Assembly (NCBI GenBank): GCA_002691685.1
Contig: NZIQ01000023.1
Span: 1-33,119, forward strand
DNA from: Flavobacteriaceae bacterium
Lineage (GTDB): Bacteria; Bacteroidota; Bacteroidia; Flavobacteriales; Flavobacteriaceae
DNA length: 33,119 nt
Direction: 5' to 3'
Notes under the pieces: model-generated
Databases searched by the model: none
What the model was told of the DNA's origin: nothing
Seen by the model: the letters and a program-made list of their open reading frames with translations, nothing else
Shown here: positions 9,735 to 17,870 of the stretch, piece after piece
Numbering within the stretch: the stretch's first letter is position 1
Layout: each line of letters begins with the position of its first letter
Made by a program: the position numbers and the translations under genes

Positions 9735-10152
9735 ATTTCTCTTCATATTCTTGCTCAATGTCTTCCGAGGTGTCCAACAATTTATGGTCAACTAAAATAT
9801 TATACCATCTAATTATTTTTTTAATGTCACTAGGATAGACACGATCCTCGTCGTAATTGGGTAAGATTTCAAAAAAATACTCCTCTAGTGCTAATTTATC
9901 AGCCTTATGGCTAGTAGAAGTATTATGGCCATTTTCTTTTTGCCGCAGTAATTCAAAAACTTCTATTAGAGGTTTTTCTTCGTCAAGTGTAAAAACAGAA
10001 ATTTCAGAAAGTACACTAACTTGATTTCTGAGATTTACAGTTAAGCGCTTTCCGTCTGTGAGCGATTCTGCTACAAACCCAGATTTTGTTTGTGTTAACA
10101 ATTTAAACAAGCCTGGCTTTCCTCCGATGGCTATTATTTTATCCAATTTCAT
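9733..10152 (-). CDS. DUF5606-family protein
   Basis: 139 residues. The N-terminal block MKLDKIIAIGGKPGLFKLL, followed by GFVAESLTDGKR and VSVLSEISVFTLD, is the signature of a small conserved Bacteroidota family (DUF5606) of unknown function. The middle holds a variable polar stretch (NGHNTSTSHKADK), then a helical C-terminal half with many acidic residues. There is no signal peptide or membrane segment, so it is cytosolic. Its ATG follows the def stop directly (TAAATG), so it is co-translated with peptide deformylase. The conserved link to def and ruvX hints at a translation- or RNA-related role, but this is inference only. Confidence 0.85.
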   Translation of the reverse strand: MKLDKIIAIGGKPGLFKLLTQTKSGFVAESLTDGKRLTVNLRNQVSVLSEISVFTLDEEKPLIEVFELLRQKENGHNTSTSHKADKLALEEYFFEILPNYDEDRVYPSDIKKIIRWYNILVDHKLLDTSEDIEQEYEEK

Positions 10153-10740
10153 TTATCGTCTATTTTTCTTGTTTTTTGAGAACTTCATTCTGTAATCACA
10201 GTCAATTTCGCCTCTGCTAATCTTTTCTAATTTTCCTTTAATCAGTCGCTTTTTAAGAGAGGATAACTTATCGGTAAAAAGAATTCCTTCGATGTGATCG
10301 TATTCGTGTTGAATGATACGAGCACAGAGACCGTCATAGGTTTCGGTTACTTCCTGAAAATCTTCGTCCATATAATGAATGTGGACTATATCTTTTCGAC
10401 TTACCTCTTCTCTTATATCTGGTATACTTAAACAACCTTCATTAAAAGACCACTCCTCGCCTTCTTCTGTTAAGATTGGGTTGATAAAAACCTTTTTGAA
10501 ATTTTCTAGTTGTTTTTTCTCTTGCTCTGTTTCACCATCCTCTGCAAATGGACGGGCATCAATCACAAAGATGCGCAGTGACAAACCAATTTGAGGAGCA
10601 GCCAAACCTACACCGCTAGCCTGATACATGGTTTCCCACATGTCCACTAAAAGTTCCTGCAATCCTGAGTGATCTACAGTAATTTCCTTTGCTTTTTTCT
10701 TCAATACGGGGTCTCCGTAGGCAACTATAGGACGTATCAT
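10153..10740 (-). CDS. def: Peptide deformylase
   Basis: Removes the formyl group from the initiator methionine of nascent proteins. All three family motifs are present: GVGLAAPQIG at 43-52, EGCLSIP with metal ligand C103, and QHEYDHIEG with H145, E146 and H149. 195 residues, with the usual insertion of type 1B-like enzymes in Bacteroidota (a charged loop at about 67-82). It overlaps the ruvX stop by four bases (ATGA at 10737-10740) and abuts the DUF5606 start, so the three genes form one unit. Confidence 0.97.
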   Translation of the reverse strand: MIRPIVAYGDPVLKKKAKEITVDHSGLQELLVDMWETMYQASGVGLAAPQIGLSLRIFVIDARPFAEDGETEQEKKQLENFKKVFINPILTEEGEEWSFNEGCLSIPDIREEVSRKDIVHIHYMDEDFQEVTETYDGLCARIIQHEYDHIEGILFTDKLSSLKKRLIKGKLEKISRGEIDCDYRMKFSKNKKNRR

Positions 10741-11147
10741 AATGATCTATCTAAAAATGACTGTAAAATTATGGTTGCGCTGATTTCATCTAAGCGACCC
10801 TTTTCTTGTCTTTTTTTCTTAGGAATACCAGCATCAACCATTGATTTTAGCGCTAATTTAGAACTAAATCGTTCGTCTTGCCAATGAATACTCACATCTG
10901 GAAAATATCGACTTATTTTTTTGACTTGTTTTTGAATAAATTCAAAGGATTCAGAATGTTTCCCTGACATTTGTTTTGGCTCTCCCACTACAATTTTCTC
11001 AAAGGTTTCTTTTTGATATTCCAACTTTAATTCTTGGATCAAATCAGTTGTAAGAATCGTTTTTAAACCTGAAGCAATCATACCTAATGAATCAGTATGC
11101 GCAAGTCCAGTGCGTTTTTCTCCTATGTCTAGTGCTAAAATTCTCAA
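10737..11147 (-). CDS. ruvX: Putative Holliday junction resolvase/pre-16S rRNA nuclease YqgF
   Basis: 136 residues of the YqgF/RuvX RNase H-like fold: LALDIGEKRTGLA at the N-terminus with the first acidic residue, VVGEPKQMSG in the middle, and WQDERFSS followed by the C-terminal DAGIPKKKRQEKGRLDEISA loop and helix. In E. coli YqgF processes the 5' end of 16S rRNA; a recombination role is also proposed. The reading frame starts with TTG at 11147; no in-frame ATG lies near and the family begins at this point, so TTG is probably the true start. First gene of ruvX-def-DUF5606. Confidence 0.93.
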   Translation of the reverse strand: MRILALDIGEKRTGLAHTDSLGMIASGLKTILTTDLIQELKLEYQKETFEKIVVGEPKQMSGKHSESFEFIQKQVKKISRYFPDVSIHWQDERFSSKLALKSMVDAGIPKKKRQEKGRLDEISATIILQSFLDRSL

Positions 11148-11169
11148 ACAAAAAAATGTTCTTTATGTG

Positions 11170-11177
11170 CAAAAATA
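11170..11177 (-). promoter_or_regulatory. Predicted -7 promoter element of ruvX operon
   Basis: TATTTTTG on the minus strand matches TAnnTTTG and ends 22 nt before the TTG start of ruvX. No convincing -33 TTTG is visible. It shares the 90-bp divergent region with the dapD promoter. Confidence 0.45.
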
Positions 11178-11195
11178 GCGGAAATTTAATGAGTA

Positions 11196-11222
11196 TTTGC
11201 TTGTTAAGCAGACGTATCTTTA
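11196..11222 (+). promoter_or_regulatory. Possible promoter of dapD
   Basis: TTTG (11196-11199), a 15-nt spacer, then TATCTTTA (11215-11222), one mismatch from TAnnTTTG, ending 15 nt before the ATG. The spacer is short and the -7 imperfect, so this is tentative. Confidence 0.35.
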
Positions 11223-11237
11223 CACAAAAGTTGACTT

Positions 11238-12053
11238 ATGCAACAGTTAAGAGAGATTATTGAACAAGCTTGGGAAAACCGCTCTTTACTTCAAGATAAA
11301 GATGTAATCAATGGCATCAGAACTGTTATCGGTCATCTAGACACTGGAGATTTGAGATGTGCTTCTAATGAAAATGGATCGTGGCAAATTAATGAGTGGG
11401 TAAAAAAAGCTGTTGTTCTCTATTTTCCGATACAACAAATGGATGTTTTAGAATGTGGTATTTTCGAATACCACGATAAAATGCCTTTAAAAACGAACTA
11501 CAAAGAAAAAGGAGTTCGTGTGGTACCCAATGCAGTTGCACGTTATGGTGCCTACTTAGCCGCTGGAACCATTTTAATGCCGAGTTACGTCAATATCGGA
11601 GCTTATGTTGACCAAGGAACTATGGTCGATACCTGGGCAACTGTAGGAAGTTGCGCCCAAATAGGTAAAAACGTTCACCTCAGCGGAGGTGTAGGAATTG
11701 GAGGTGTATTAGAACCGCTTCAAGCCGCTCCTGTAATCATTGAAGATAATGCCTTTATCGGCTCAAGATGTATAGTAGTCGAAGGTGTTCGCGTAGAAAA
11801 AGAAGCTGTTTTAGGCGCTAACGTGGTGCTCACTGCATCTACCAAAATAATCGATATTACAGGTGAAGAGCCCTTTCACTACAATGGATACATACCTTCT
11901 AGAAGTGTTGTAATTCCAGGAACGTTTCAAAAAGAATTTAAAGCTGGAAGTTTTGGAGTCCCCTGTGCACTTATTATTGGAAAACGCAAGGAGAGTACAG
12001 ACAAGAAAACCTCGCTAAACGACGCCCTCAGAACATACGACGTAGCCGTTTAA
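11238..12053 (+). CDS. dapD: 2,3,4,5-tetrahydropyridine-2,6-dicarboxylate N-succinyltransferase
   Basis: Succinylates tetrahydrodipicolinate in the lysine/diaminopimelate pathway; lysA, the last step, lies 14 kb away. 271 residues, the usual length. The N-terminal helical domain (MQQLREIIEQAWENR) is followed by KGVRVVPNAVARYGAYLA and a left-handed beta-helix of hexapeptide repeats at about 105-220 (IGAYVDQGTMVDTWATVGSCAQIGKNVHLSGG, IEDNAFIGSRCIVVEGV). The C-terminal block YIPSRSVVIPGT is typical. The stop codon overlaps the stop of the convergent glycosyltransferase gene (12050-12053, within TTTAAA), leaving no room for a separate terminator. Confidence 0.97.
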   Translation: MQQLREIIEQAWENRSLLQDKDVINGIRTVIGHLDTGDLRCASNENGSWQINEWVKKAVVLYFPIQQMDVLECGIFEYHDKMPLKTNYKEKGVRVVPNAVARYGAYLAAGTILMPSYVNIGAYVDQGTMVDTWATVGSCAQIGKNVHLSGGVGIGGVLEPLQAAPVIIEDNAFIGSRCIVVEGVRVEKEAVLGANVVLTASTKIIDITGEEPFHYNGYIPSRSVVIPGTFQKEFKAGSFGVPCALIIGKRKESTDKKTSLNDALRTYDVAV

Positions 12054-12874
12054 ATCACTTTTTGAATGCCATGAGTCGTTCGGGTCAATCGCTCTTTTTT
12101 AGTCTGAGCCCTTATTCTCTTATTCTTAGCGATAGATTCAGGTGTTTTATAACCCCTTTTGTGATCTAGATGAACACAAATAGCACTGTATCTGATTTGA
12201 ATAGGTCTTATTCCTGCATTTACAAGTCGTTCACCTAGTTCACGGTCTTGACCTCCATATTGCATGCGCTCGTCAAAACCATTGACGTCCAACAAATCCC
12301 TCAACCAACCACTTGCATTATGTCCATTCCAACTCGCTCTGGTCGGAGTGGTTTTGTTCATGAGTTGTGCTTTCCATCCCCTTAGGGTCAACTTGAGTCT
12401 TTTTTTTGAAGACGGATAACCCTCTGCCATAAGCCATTTAATATTAAAACAAGATTGATCTTGAATCGTTTGTTCGTTTATAGCCATTGAAGTATTCATG
12501 GGGAGCATAACATAACCTCCTGAAAGAAAACAACCCCTTTTTTTATACTGATCGTGTACAGCTAAAAAATCCTCTCGAGGAATACAATCTCCATCGGTCA
12601 TTACGATATATTCGTAATTGGCAGCTAAGAGAGCTTTATTCAAAATTCTTGACTTTTGAAAGCCTTTATCCTCTTGCCAAATATGTTGTATAGGGAAGTC
12701 AACTAAACTCGATATTCGATCAATACAAGCTTTAGTTTGAGGTCCAGAACCATCATCCGCAATGACAATCTCAAATTCTTTAAACGTTTGATTTTGAAAT
12801 CCCCATAAAACGAGTTCTAAATAGCGTTCAGAATTATAGGTGCTTATAACAACAGAAATACCTTTCTTTCTCAT
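12050..12874 (-). CDS. GT2 glycosyltransferase with galactosyltransferase-like C-terminal segment
   Basis: 274 residues, GT-A fold. ISVVISTYNSERYLELVL opens the nucleotide-binding domain, IVIADDGSG supplies the first acidic motif (D40-D41), and MTDGDCI contains the DXD metal-binding motif (D94, D96). The block ASGWLRDLLDVNGFDE followed by YGGQDRELGERL is the segment typical of the galactosyltransferase C-terminal family. A basic C-terminal tail (KNKRIRAQTKKERLTR) follows. It probably adds a hexose to an envelope polysaccharide or glycoprotein; donor and acceptor are not deducible. It is divergent from the GT4 gene across only 53 bases and converges on dapD. Confidence 0.88.
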   Translation of the reverse strand: MRKKGISVVISTYNSERYLELVLWGFQNQTFKEFEIVIADDGSGPQTKACIDRISSLVDFPIQHIWQEDKGFQKSRILNKALLAANYEYIVMTDGDCIPREDFLAVHDQYKKRGCFLSGGYVMLPMNTSMAINEQTIQDQSCFNIKWLMAEGYPSSKKRLKLTLRGWKAQLMNKTTPTRASWNGHNASGWLRDLLDVNGFDERMQYGGQDRELGERLVNAGIRPIQIRYSAICVHLDHKRGYKTPESIAKNKRIRAQTKKERLTRTTHGIQKVI

Positions 12875-12891
12875 CAGATTAAAATACCCCT

Positions 12892-12899
12892 CAAAAATA
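12892..12899 (-). promoter_or_regulatory. Predicted -7 promoter element of GT2 gene
   Basis: TATTTTTG on the minus strand, an exact TAnnTTTG match, 17 nt before the ATG. No -33 element is evident. Confidence 0.45.
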
Positions 12900-12915
12900 T
12901 GAAAGTCTTAAGGTT

Positions 12916-12923
12916 TATCTTTG
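12916..12923 (+). promoter_or_regulatory. Predicted -7 promoter element of the GT4-ndpA run
   Basis: TATCTTTG is an exact TAnnTTTG match and ends 4 nt before the GT4 ATG, predicting a leaderless or nearly leaderless transcript. It is back to back with the GT2 promoter, with only 16 nt between the two elements. Confidence 0.5.
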
Positions 12924-12927
12924 GAAA

Positions 12928-14013
12928 ATGAAATCTATCGTATTTTTTTGTCCAACATCAACCTGGGGTGGCGTCGAAAAAAATATCAAATTGAGAATTG
13001 AATTTTTATTGGACATGGACTACGAAGTACACCTAGTCCTCCTCAAAGGTTTATTTCAAAAAGAATTTGATTTCAAACACAAAAACTTCAATTTACATCA
13101 GGTATCGAGTCGAGGGGGAGACCTTAATTTAGTTGTCGTTAGTCGCTATGTCAAATTACTGAAAAAAATAAAGCCTGAAATTGTCTTTTCAGCTTTGAAA
13201 AAAGATTGGTGGTTAGTTTCTTTATCAGCTTACTTAGCTGGAATAATTAAAACAATTTTATACCTTGGAATTTCCAGAAAAATTTCAAAAAGCATAAAAT
13301 ACTATCTGTTGTTTAAGCAACTTCGACCAGAAATTTTGGTAAATAGTCATTCTTTAAAAAAAAGAATTTGTGCACAAAATAATTGGATTCCTCCCCATAA
13401 AGTCAAGGTAATATACAATGGTTTTCAACTTCCTGCACGTCCCAAATCTGATGATACTTTAAGACTTCGCAAACAATTTAATATACCTAAAAATGTGAAC
13501 CTTGTGGGCTGTGCCGGTCGATTTTCAGCCCAAAAAGGTTTTGATCAGCTTGTTTCAATTGCTTCTCTTACAGCCCCTAATATTCATTTTGCACATGTAG
13601 GATCCGGACCTCTTGAAGATGAAATAAAAAGTCAAGTACTACAATCCCCTTACAAAAATCGAATTCATTTTTTAGGCACTTTTAAGCACACGGATATGAA
13701 TCAGTTCTATTCTGTCTTGGATTGTTTTTTACTGTGCTCAAGAAGAGAGGGAATGGCCAACGTATTAAACGAAGCAATGAGTTTTGGTATTCCTTGCATT
13801 TCTACTAAAGTCGATGGAAGTACAGAGTTACTAGAAGGAGGAAAACTAGGCATTCTAGTCGAAATCAATGATGTCATTAATATGGCCAAATCCATTACAG
13901 ATTTATGCGAAAACCGTATTAAATTTGCAAGTGAAGAGCTGAGAAATCATATAGATAAAAATTACTCACTACGTCAAATGATTAGAAGTACCGTAGAATT
14001 CTTTGAGGCCTAA
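12928..14013 (+). CDS. GT4-family glycosyltransferase
   Basis: 361 residues with a GT-B two-domain layout. The N-terminal acceptor domain opens with VFFCPTSTWGGVEKN (glycine-rich loop). The C-terminal donor domain starts near VNLVGCAGRFSAQKGFDQL, with the HVGSGPLEDEIK strand-helix and the EX7E-type motif in REGMANVLNEAMSFG (E274 and E282). These retaining enzymes build capsular, O-antigen-like or exopolysaccharide chains; the sugar is unknown. No signal peptide, so cytosolic or peripheral at the inner membrane. It leads a run of seven genes with gaps of -4 to 11 bases and is followed after 2 bases by a second probable glycosyltransferase. Confidence 0.9.
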   Translation: MKSIVFFCPTSTWGGVEKNIKLRIEFLLDMDYEVHLVLLKGLFQKEFDFKHKNFNLHQVSSRGGDLNLVVVSRYVKLLKKIKPEIVFSALKKDWWLVSLSAYLAGIIKTILYLGISRKISKSIKYYLLFKQLRPEILVNSHSLKKRICAQNNWIPPHKVKVIYNGFQLPARPKSDDTLRLRKQFNIPKNVNLVGCAGRFSAQKGFDQLVSIASLTAPNIHFAHVGSGPLEDEIKSQVLQSPYKNRIHFLGTFKHTDMNQFYSVLDCFLLCSRREGMANVLNEAMSFGIPCISTKVDGSTELLEGGKLGILVEINDVINMAKSITDLCENRIKFASEELRNHIDKNYSLRQMIRSTVEFFEA

Positions 14014-14015
14014 AA

Positions 14016-14834
14016 ATGAAACTAAAAGAATATTTTCCATCCTTCCTTCAATCTTTCCGATTAAATCGTCCAGATAAGGGGTATTTTTTTGAAAACAAAA
14101 ACATTCTAGATGTAATTGTAAGTTTAACTGCAATTGAATCCAGACTGGATAATCTTCATTTAGTTCTAAAATCCATTTGGGACAATCCTGATATTCCTAA
14201 AAGTATAGTACTCAATCTTCATCCTAGATTTGAAAATAAACTACCCCAAACACTGTCAGAATTACAAGGAACTCATTTTGAGATTCACTATACAGAACTA
14301 GACTGTCCGCATGCGAAGTTAATACCTAGCTTAAAGCGTTTTCCCAATGATTGCATCATCAGTTGCGATGATGATTTACTCTATCAAAAAAATTGGTTGA
14401 AATTGCTCTATGAAACACATCTAAAGCATCCAAAGGCTATAATTACCAATCAGAGTAGAATAATTTCATTCGACAATGCACAAAATATTTTACCCTACAC
14501 CCAATGGAGAACATCCTATGATCCGAGTATACAATCAGACGCGTTATTGCCCATTGGCTCTTCTGGAACACTTTATCCACAAGCAAGTCTTAATCATGAA
14601 GTTTTAAACGAGGAACTTTTTTTAAAGTTGTGTCCAAAGGCCGATGATTTATGGTTTAAAATGATGTCCTATTTAAACCAAACTGAGAGTATTCTTGCTG
14701 AAAACCGCCCAAAACCTGCCTTACCGATTATTGGGAGTCAGCAAATTAGTTTATCTAGCACCAACATAAAAGAAGATCAAAACAGAGTACAATGGCTCGC
14801 TTTAAGCAAACACTTTAAGGTGAATAGACTATGA
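14016..14834 (+). CDS. Probable glycosyltransferase, GT-A-like
   Basis: 272 residues. After a basic N-terminal 30 residues comes DVIVSLTAIESRLDNLHLVLKSI, then HAKLIPSLKRFPNDCIISCDDDLLYQKNWLKLL, with a DDD motif at 118-120, and a later ADDLWFKMM stretch. This order (LIPALK-like segment, DDD, YP/YQ-W-L-LY, then ADD-W) resembles capsular polysaccharide glycosyltransferases of the GT2-like clan. The DDD probably binds the metal and nucleotide sugar. I recognise the pattern but not a named family, and the donor is unknown. It begins 2 bases after the GT4 gene and overlaps the Sua5 gene by four bases, so it is co-translated with both. Confidence 0.72.
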   Translation: MKLKEYFPSFLQSFRLNRPDKGYFFENKNILDVIVSLTAIESRLDNLHLVLKSIWDNPDIPKSIVLNLHPRFENKLPQTLSELQGTHFEIHYTELDCPHAKLIPSLKRFPNDCIISCDDDLLYQKNWLKLLYETHLKHPKAIITNQSRIISFDNAQNILPYTQWRTSYDPSIQSDALLPIGSSGTLYPQASLNHEVLNEELFLKLCPKADDLWFKMMSYLNQTESILAENRPKPALPIIGSQQISLSSTNIKEDQNRVQWLALSKHFKVNRL

Positions 14835-15412
14835 GTATCTCAAAAAAGCCAAAACACTTCGACTATAAACCTGTAATAGAAGTTTTAAGAGCAGGAGGAT
14901 TAATTTTATATCCTACGGATACCATTTGGGGAATTGGCTGTGACGCGACCAATGCTGAAGCTGTTCAAAAAGTGTACGAGCTCAAACGACGCGAAGAATC
15001 TAAAGCCCTGGTTTGCCTTGTTCAATCAGAGGTACAATTAGAACGATATTGTCAGGCTATACCTGATGTGGCCTACGACATTTATCAATACGCCGAAAAA
15101 CCTACTACCCTTATTTTGGATCAAGCCAAAGGCATAGCTCCTAACGCTATAGCCGAAGACGGATCTTGTGCTTTTAGAATTCCTAAAGATGACTTTTGTC
15201 AAAAATTGTTACAACAATTTAAAAAACCCCTAATCGCTACCTCGGCAAATATTTCGGGTCAGCCCTCTCCGATAGGATTTAAAGAGATTCATACCGAAAT
15301 TTTAGAAGGCGTTTCATATGTGGTACCTTTGCGTGGCAATACAAGTGAAAACAAGCCATCGACCATCATAAAAATTGCATTTGATTGTACGATGAATATT
15401 ATTAGAGCTTAA
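14831..15412 (+). CDS. L-threonylcarbamoyladenylate synthase (Sua5/YciO/YrdC)
   Basis: Makes threonylcarbamoyl-AMP from threonine, bicarbonate and ATP for the t6A37 modification of ANN-decoding tRNAs. 193 residues, the short (TsaC-like) form without a Sua5 C-terminal domain. Signature elements are LRAGGLILYPTDTIWGIGCDA at about 20-40, KRREESKALVCLV (the KxR-type nucleotide site), PTTLIL, the AFRIPKDDFC region and the LIATSANISGQPSP block. It overlaps the upstream gene by ATGA (14831-14834). tsaB, tsaD and tsaE are not in the window. Family assignment is firm; distinguishing TsaC from the YciO paralogue is less so. Confidence 0.88.
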   Translation: MSISKKPKHFDYKPVIEVLRAGGLILYPTDTIWGIGCDATNAEAVQKVYELKRREESKALVCLVQSEVQLERYCQAIPDVAYDIYQYAEKPTTLILDQAKGIAPNAIAEDGSCAFRIPKDDFCQKLLQQFKKPLIATSANISGQPSPIGFKEIHTEILEGVSYVVPLRGNTSENKPSTIIKIAFDCTMNIIRA

Positions 15413-15423
15413 AATCGATTTCG

Positions 15424-16845
15424 TTGAAAAGTTATCCTCAGGCACTTACAAATCCTATTTTTAAGTTGATTGGCCAAATTGCTGATGAAAAACAGCTCTC
15501 ATGCTATGTCATTGGTGGATTTGTGCGAGATTTTTTTCTAAAAAGACCTACACCAAATGATATCGATATTGTATGTATTGGAAGTGGAATTGATCTTGCG
15601 AAAGCCGTAGCTGAAAAATTACCGGGATCACCAAAGGTGAGTATCTTTAAAAACTTTGGAACAGCTATGATTAAAAACGCCTCATTTGAACTTGAATTTG
15701 TGGGAGCGCGTAAAGAAAGTTATCAAAGAAACTCAAGAAAACCAGCAGTCGAGGACGGTACTTTAGACGACGATCAAAAAAGAAGAGATTTCACGATTAA
15801 CGCCTTAGCTCTAAGCCTAAACTTCAAAAATTTCGGCTGCTTATTGGATCCCTTCGACGGTCTAATAGATTTAGACAAACAAATCATTCGGACTCCCTTA
15901 AATCCTGAGGAAACCTATTCAGATGATCCCTTACGAATGATTAGAGCTATTCGTTTTGCAACCCAATTGAATTTCAAAATCAGTGACTTGTCTTTAGCCG
16001 CGATTAAACAACAAAGTGACCGCCTAAAAATTATATCTAAAGAAAGAATTACCGAAGAATTGAATAAAATCATGATGAGTGAAAGACCATCTATCGGTTT
16101 AGCACTGTTGCACAAAACTGATCTTTTGCGCTTTATTCTTCCTGAACTTATTGCCTTAGAGGGTGTTGAAGAGGTAGAAGGTCAGCTGCACAAGGACAAC
16201 TTTTGGCATACCCTTGAAGTAGTTGACAATATTTCAGCACATACCGATAATTTGTGGCTAAAGTGGGTTGCCCTCTTACACGATATTGGCAAGGCTCCAA
16301 CAAAAAGATTTGACAAAAAAATTGGTTGGACTTTTCACGGACACGAATACGTGGGGTCAAAAATGGTTTACAAACTCTTTAAGCGATTGAGATTGCCATT
16401 GAATGATAAAATGAAGTACGTTCAAAAACTTGTGGCTATGAGCTCAAGACCTATCGTCATCTCAGAGGAATTTGTCACTGATGCAGCCGTGAGAAGACTC
16501 GTTTTTGATGCTGGTGACGACATAGACGATCTAATGATCCTCTGTGAGGCTGATATCACTACAAAAAATACATACAAACAGAAAAAATACCGTGGAAATT
16601 TTGTGAAGGTCAGAGCCAAAATTCAAGAAGTTGAAGAAAGAGATCGCATTCGAAATTTTCAACCACCAATAAGTGGTGAACTCATTATGAATACCTTTTC
16701 AATTGGTCCGAGCAAAAAAATTGGACTCATTAAAGAATTCATAAAAGATGCCATACTCGAAGGAAAAATTCCCAACCAATACGAAGCGGCATTTGAGTTA
16801 ATGCTTGAAAAAGGAAATGAACTTGGATTAAATGTTACACAATGA
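15424..16845 (+). CDS. CCA tRNA nucleotidyltransferase with HD domain
   Basis: Adds or repairs the 3' CCA of tRNAs. 473 residues. The class II nucleotidyltransferase head has YVIGGFVRDFFLKR (GGFVRD at 31-36), the metal-binding pair in NDIDIV (D46, D48), QKRRDFTINALAL at about 118-130 and DDPLRMIRAIRFATQL at about 168-183. An HD phosphohydrolase domain follows, with HKDNFWHTLEVV (H262) and LLHDIGKAPTK (H286-D287). Translation starts at a TTG (15424), which the conserved N-terminus supports because no ATG lies close in frame. The stop overlaps the ctaA ATG. Whether it makes the full CCA or only part of it cannot be told from sequence alone. Confidence 0.93.
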   Translation: MKSYPQALTNPIFKLIGQIADEKQLSCYVIGGFVRDFFLKRPTPNDIDIVCIGSGIDLAKAVAEKLPGSPKVSIFKNFGTAMIKNASFELEFVGARKESYQRNSRKPAVEDGTLDDDQKRRDFTINALALSLNFKNFGCLLDPFDGLIDLDKQIIRTPLNPEETYSDDPLRMIRAIRFATQLNFKISDLSLAAIKQQSDRLKIISKERITEELNKIMMSERPSIGLALLHKTDLLRFILPELIALEGVEEVEGQLHKDNFWHTLEVVDNISAHTDNLWLKWVALLHDIGKAPTKRFDKKIGWTFHGHEYVGSKMVYKLFKRLRLPLNDKMKYVQKLVAMSSRPIVISEEFVTDAAVRRLVFDAGDDIDDLMILCEADITTKNTYKQKKYRGNFVKVRAKIQEVEERDRIRNFQPPISGELIMNTFSIGPSKKIGLIKEFIKDAILEGKIPNQYEAAFELMLEKGNELGLNVTQ

Positions 16846-17870
16846 TGACTAGATATACTGCTTTAGCAAAAATAACACTTGTGCTAATCTATCTTGTAAT
16901 TTTAGCGGGGTCTGTGGTTCGAATGACCGGGAGTGGAATGGGATGTCCTGACTGGCCCAAATGTTTTGGATATGCCATACCTCCTACTCAAGAATCCACC
17001 TTAAAATGGCAGAGTAATCGAGAATTTAAAAAAGGTCAAGTCATTATTCTAGATAGGCAACTAAAAGTGGCCAAAAAAGATTTTACCACTGCTTCAGAAT
17101 TCAATCCCTATAATTGGAGTAACTACGACAAGCACAATTATGCCAAATTCAATGTGTGGCATACTTGGATTGAATTCATCAATAGATTATTAGGGGCACT
17201 TGCAGGATTATTCACCTTGCTGCTCTTGTTTTTTTCATTTGCGATAAAACCTATTCGCACGAAATACGTGGTATACAGTTTATTTCTAGTTCTAGGTATG
17301 GGTTTTCAAGCCTGGCTTGGAGCCAAGGTAGTCTACTCCATTTTGAATCCTTTTAGAATAAGCTTACACATGGGGATGGCACTGTTAATCGTCGCTGTAC
17401 TTCTTCGTCTTATACACGATTTAAATCATCCTGTCAAAGGGGAATTATTTCAACCCAAACTAAGAAATATGGTTGGATTAGCATTGCTTTTAACCCTAGT
17501 ACAAATTGGAATGGGAACTCAAGTCAGGGAGTTTGTAGACCTGAAGGTCAATATTTTTGGTTACGATCAAAAATCAAAATGGCTGGAAGATCCGAACCTC
17601 TTATTTTATGTTCATAGAAGTTTTTCCATTTTGGTATTGGCCATAAACCTTTACATCGCATATACCTTTAAAAATACTTCCCAGAAAGTCAATGCCTTTA
17701 ATTGGGTCATCGTATTTTTAGGCTTAGAAATTTTAACAGGGGTAGTGATGTACTATTTTGATTTCCCATGGGCGAGTCAACCCTTACATTTAATCCTCGC
17801 CACCTTTATTTTTGGATTTCAATACTACGGATACGTCCGAATCAGTAAAAACCTCAATAGAGTCAAATGA
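16842..17870 (+). CDS. ctaA: Heme A synthase (COX15/CtaA)
   Basis: Oxidises the C8 methyl of haem O to a formyl group, making haem A for cytochrome oxidase. 342 residues with about eight membrane segments. Four haem-ligand histidines are placed as expected: H107 (WHTWIEFINR), H176 (LHMGMA), H258 (VHRSFSI) and H316 (PLHLILA). The first external loop has GSGMGCPDWPKCFG with two cysteines (C35, C41). The loop between segments one and two is long, as in the COX15-like type of Bacteroidota. The ATG overlaps the CCA-enzyme stop. No other haem or oxidase gene is near, so its place among RNA genes is not functionally obvious. Confidence 0.93.
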   Translation: MMTRYTALAKITLVLIYLVILAGSVVRMTGSGMGCPDWPKCFGYAIPPTQESTLKWQSNREFKKGQVIILDRQLKVAKKDFTTASEFNPYNWSNYDKHNYAKFNVWHTWIEFINRLLGALAGLFTLLLLFFSFAIKPIRTKYVVYSLFLVLGMGFQAWLGAKVVYSILNPFRISLHMGMALLIVAVLLRLIHDLNHPVKGELFQPKLRNMVGLALLLTLVQIGMGTQVREFVDLKVNIFGYDQKSKWLEDPNLLFYVHRSFSILVLAINLYIAYTFKNTSQKVNAFNWVIVFLGLEILTGVVMYYFDFPWASQPLHLILATFIFGFQYYGYVRISKNLNRVK

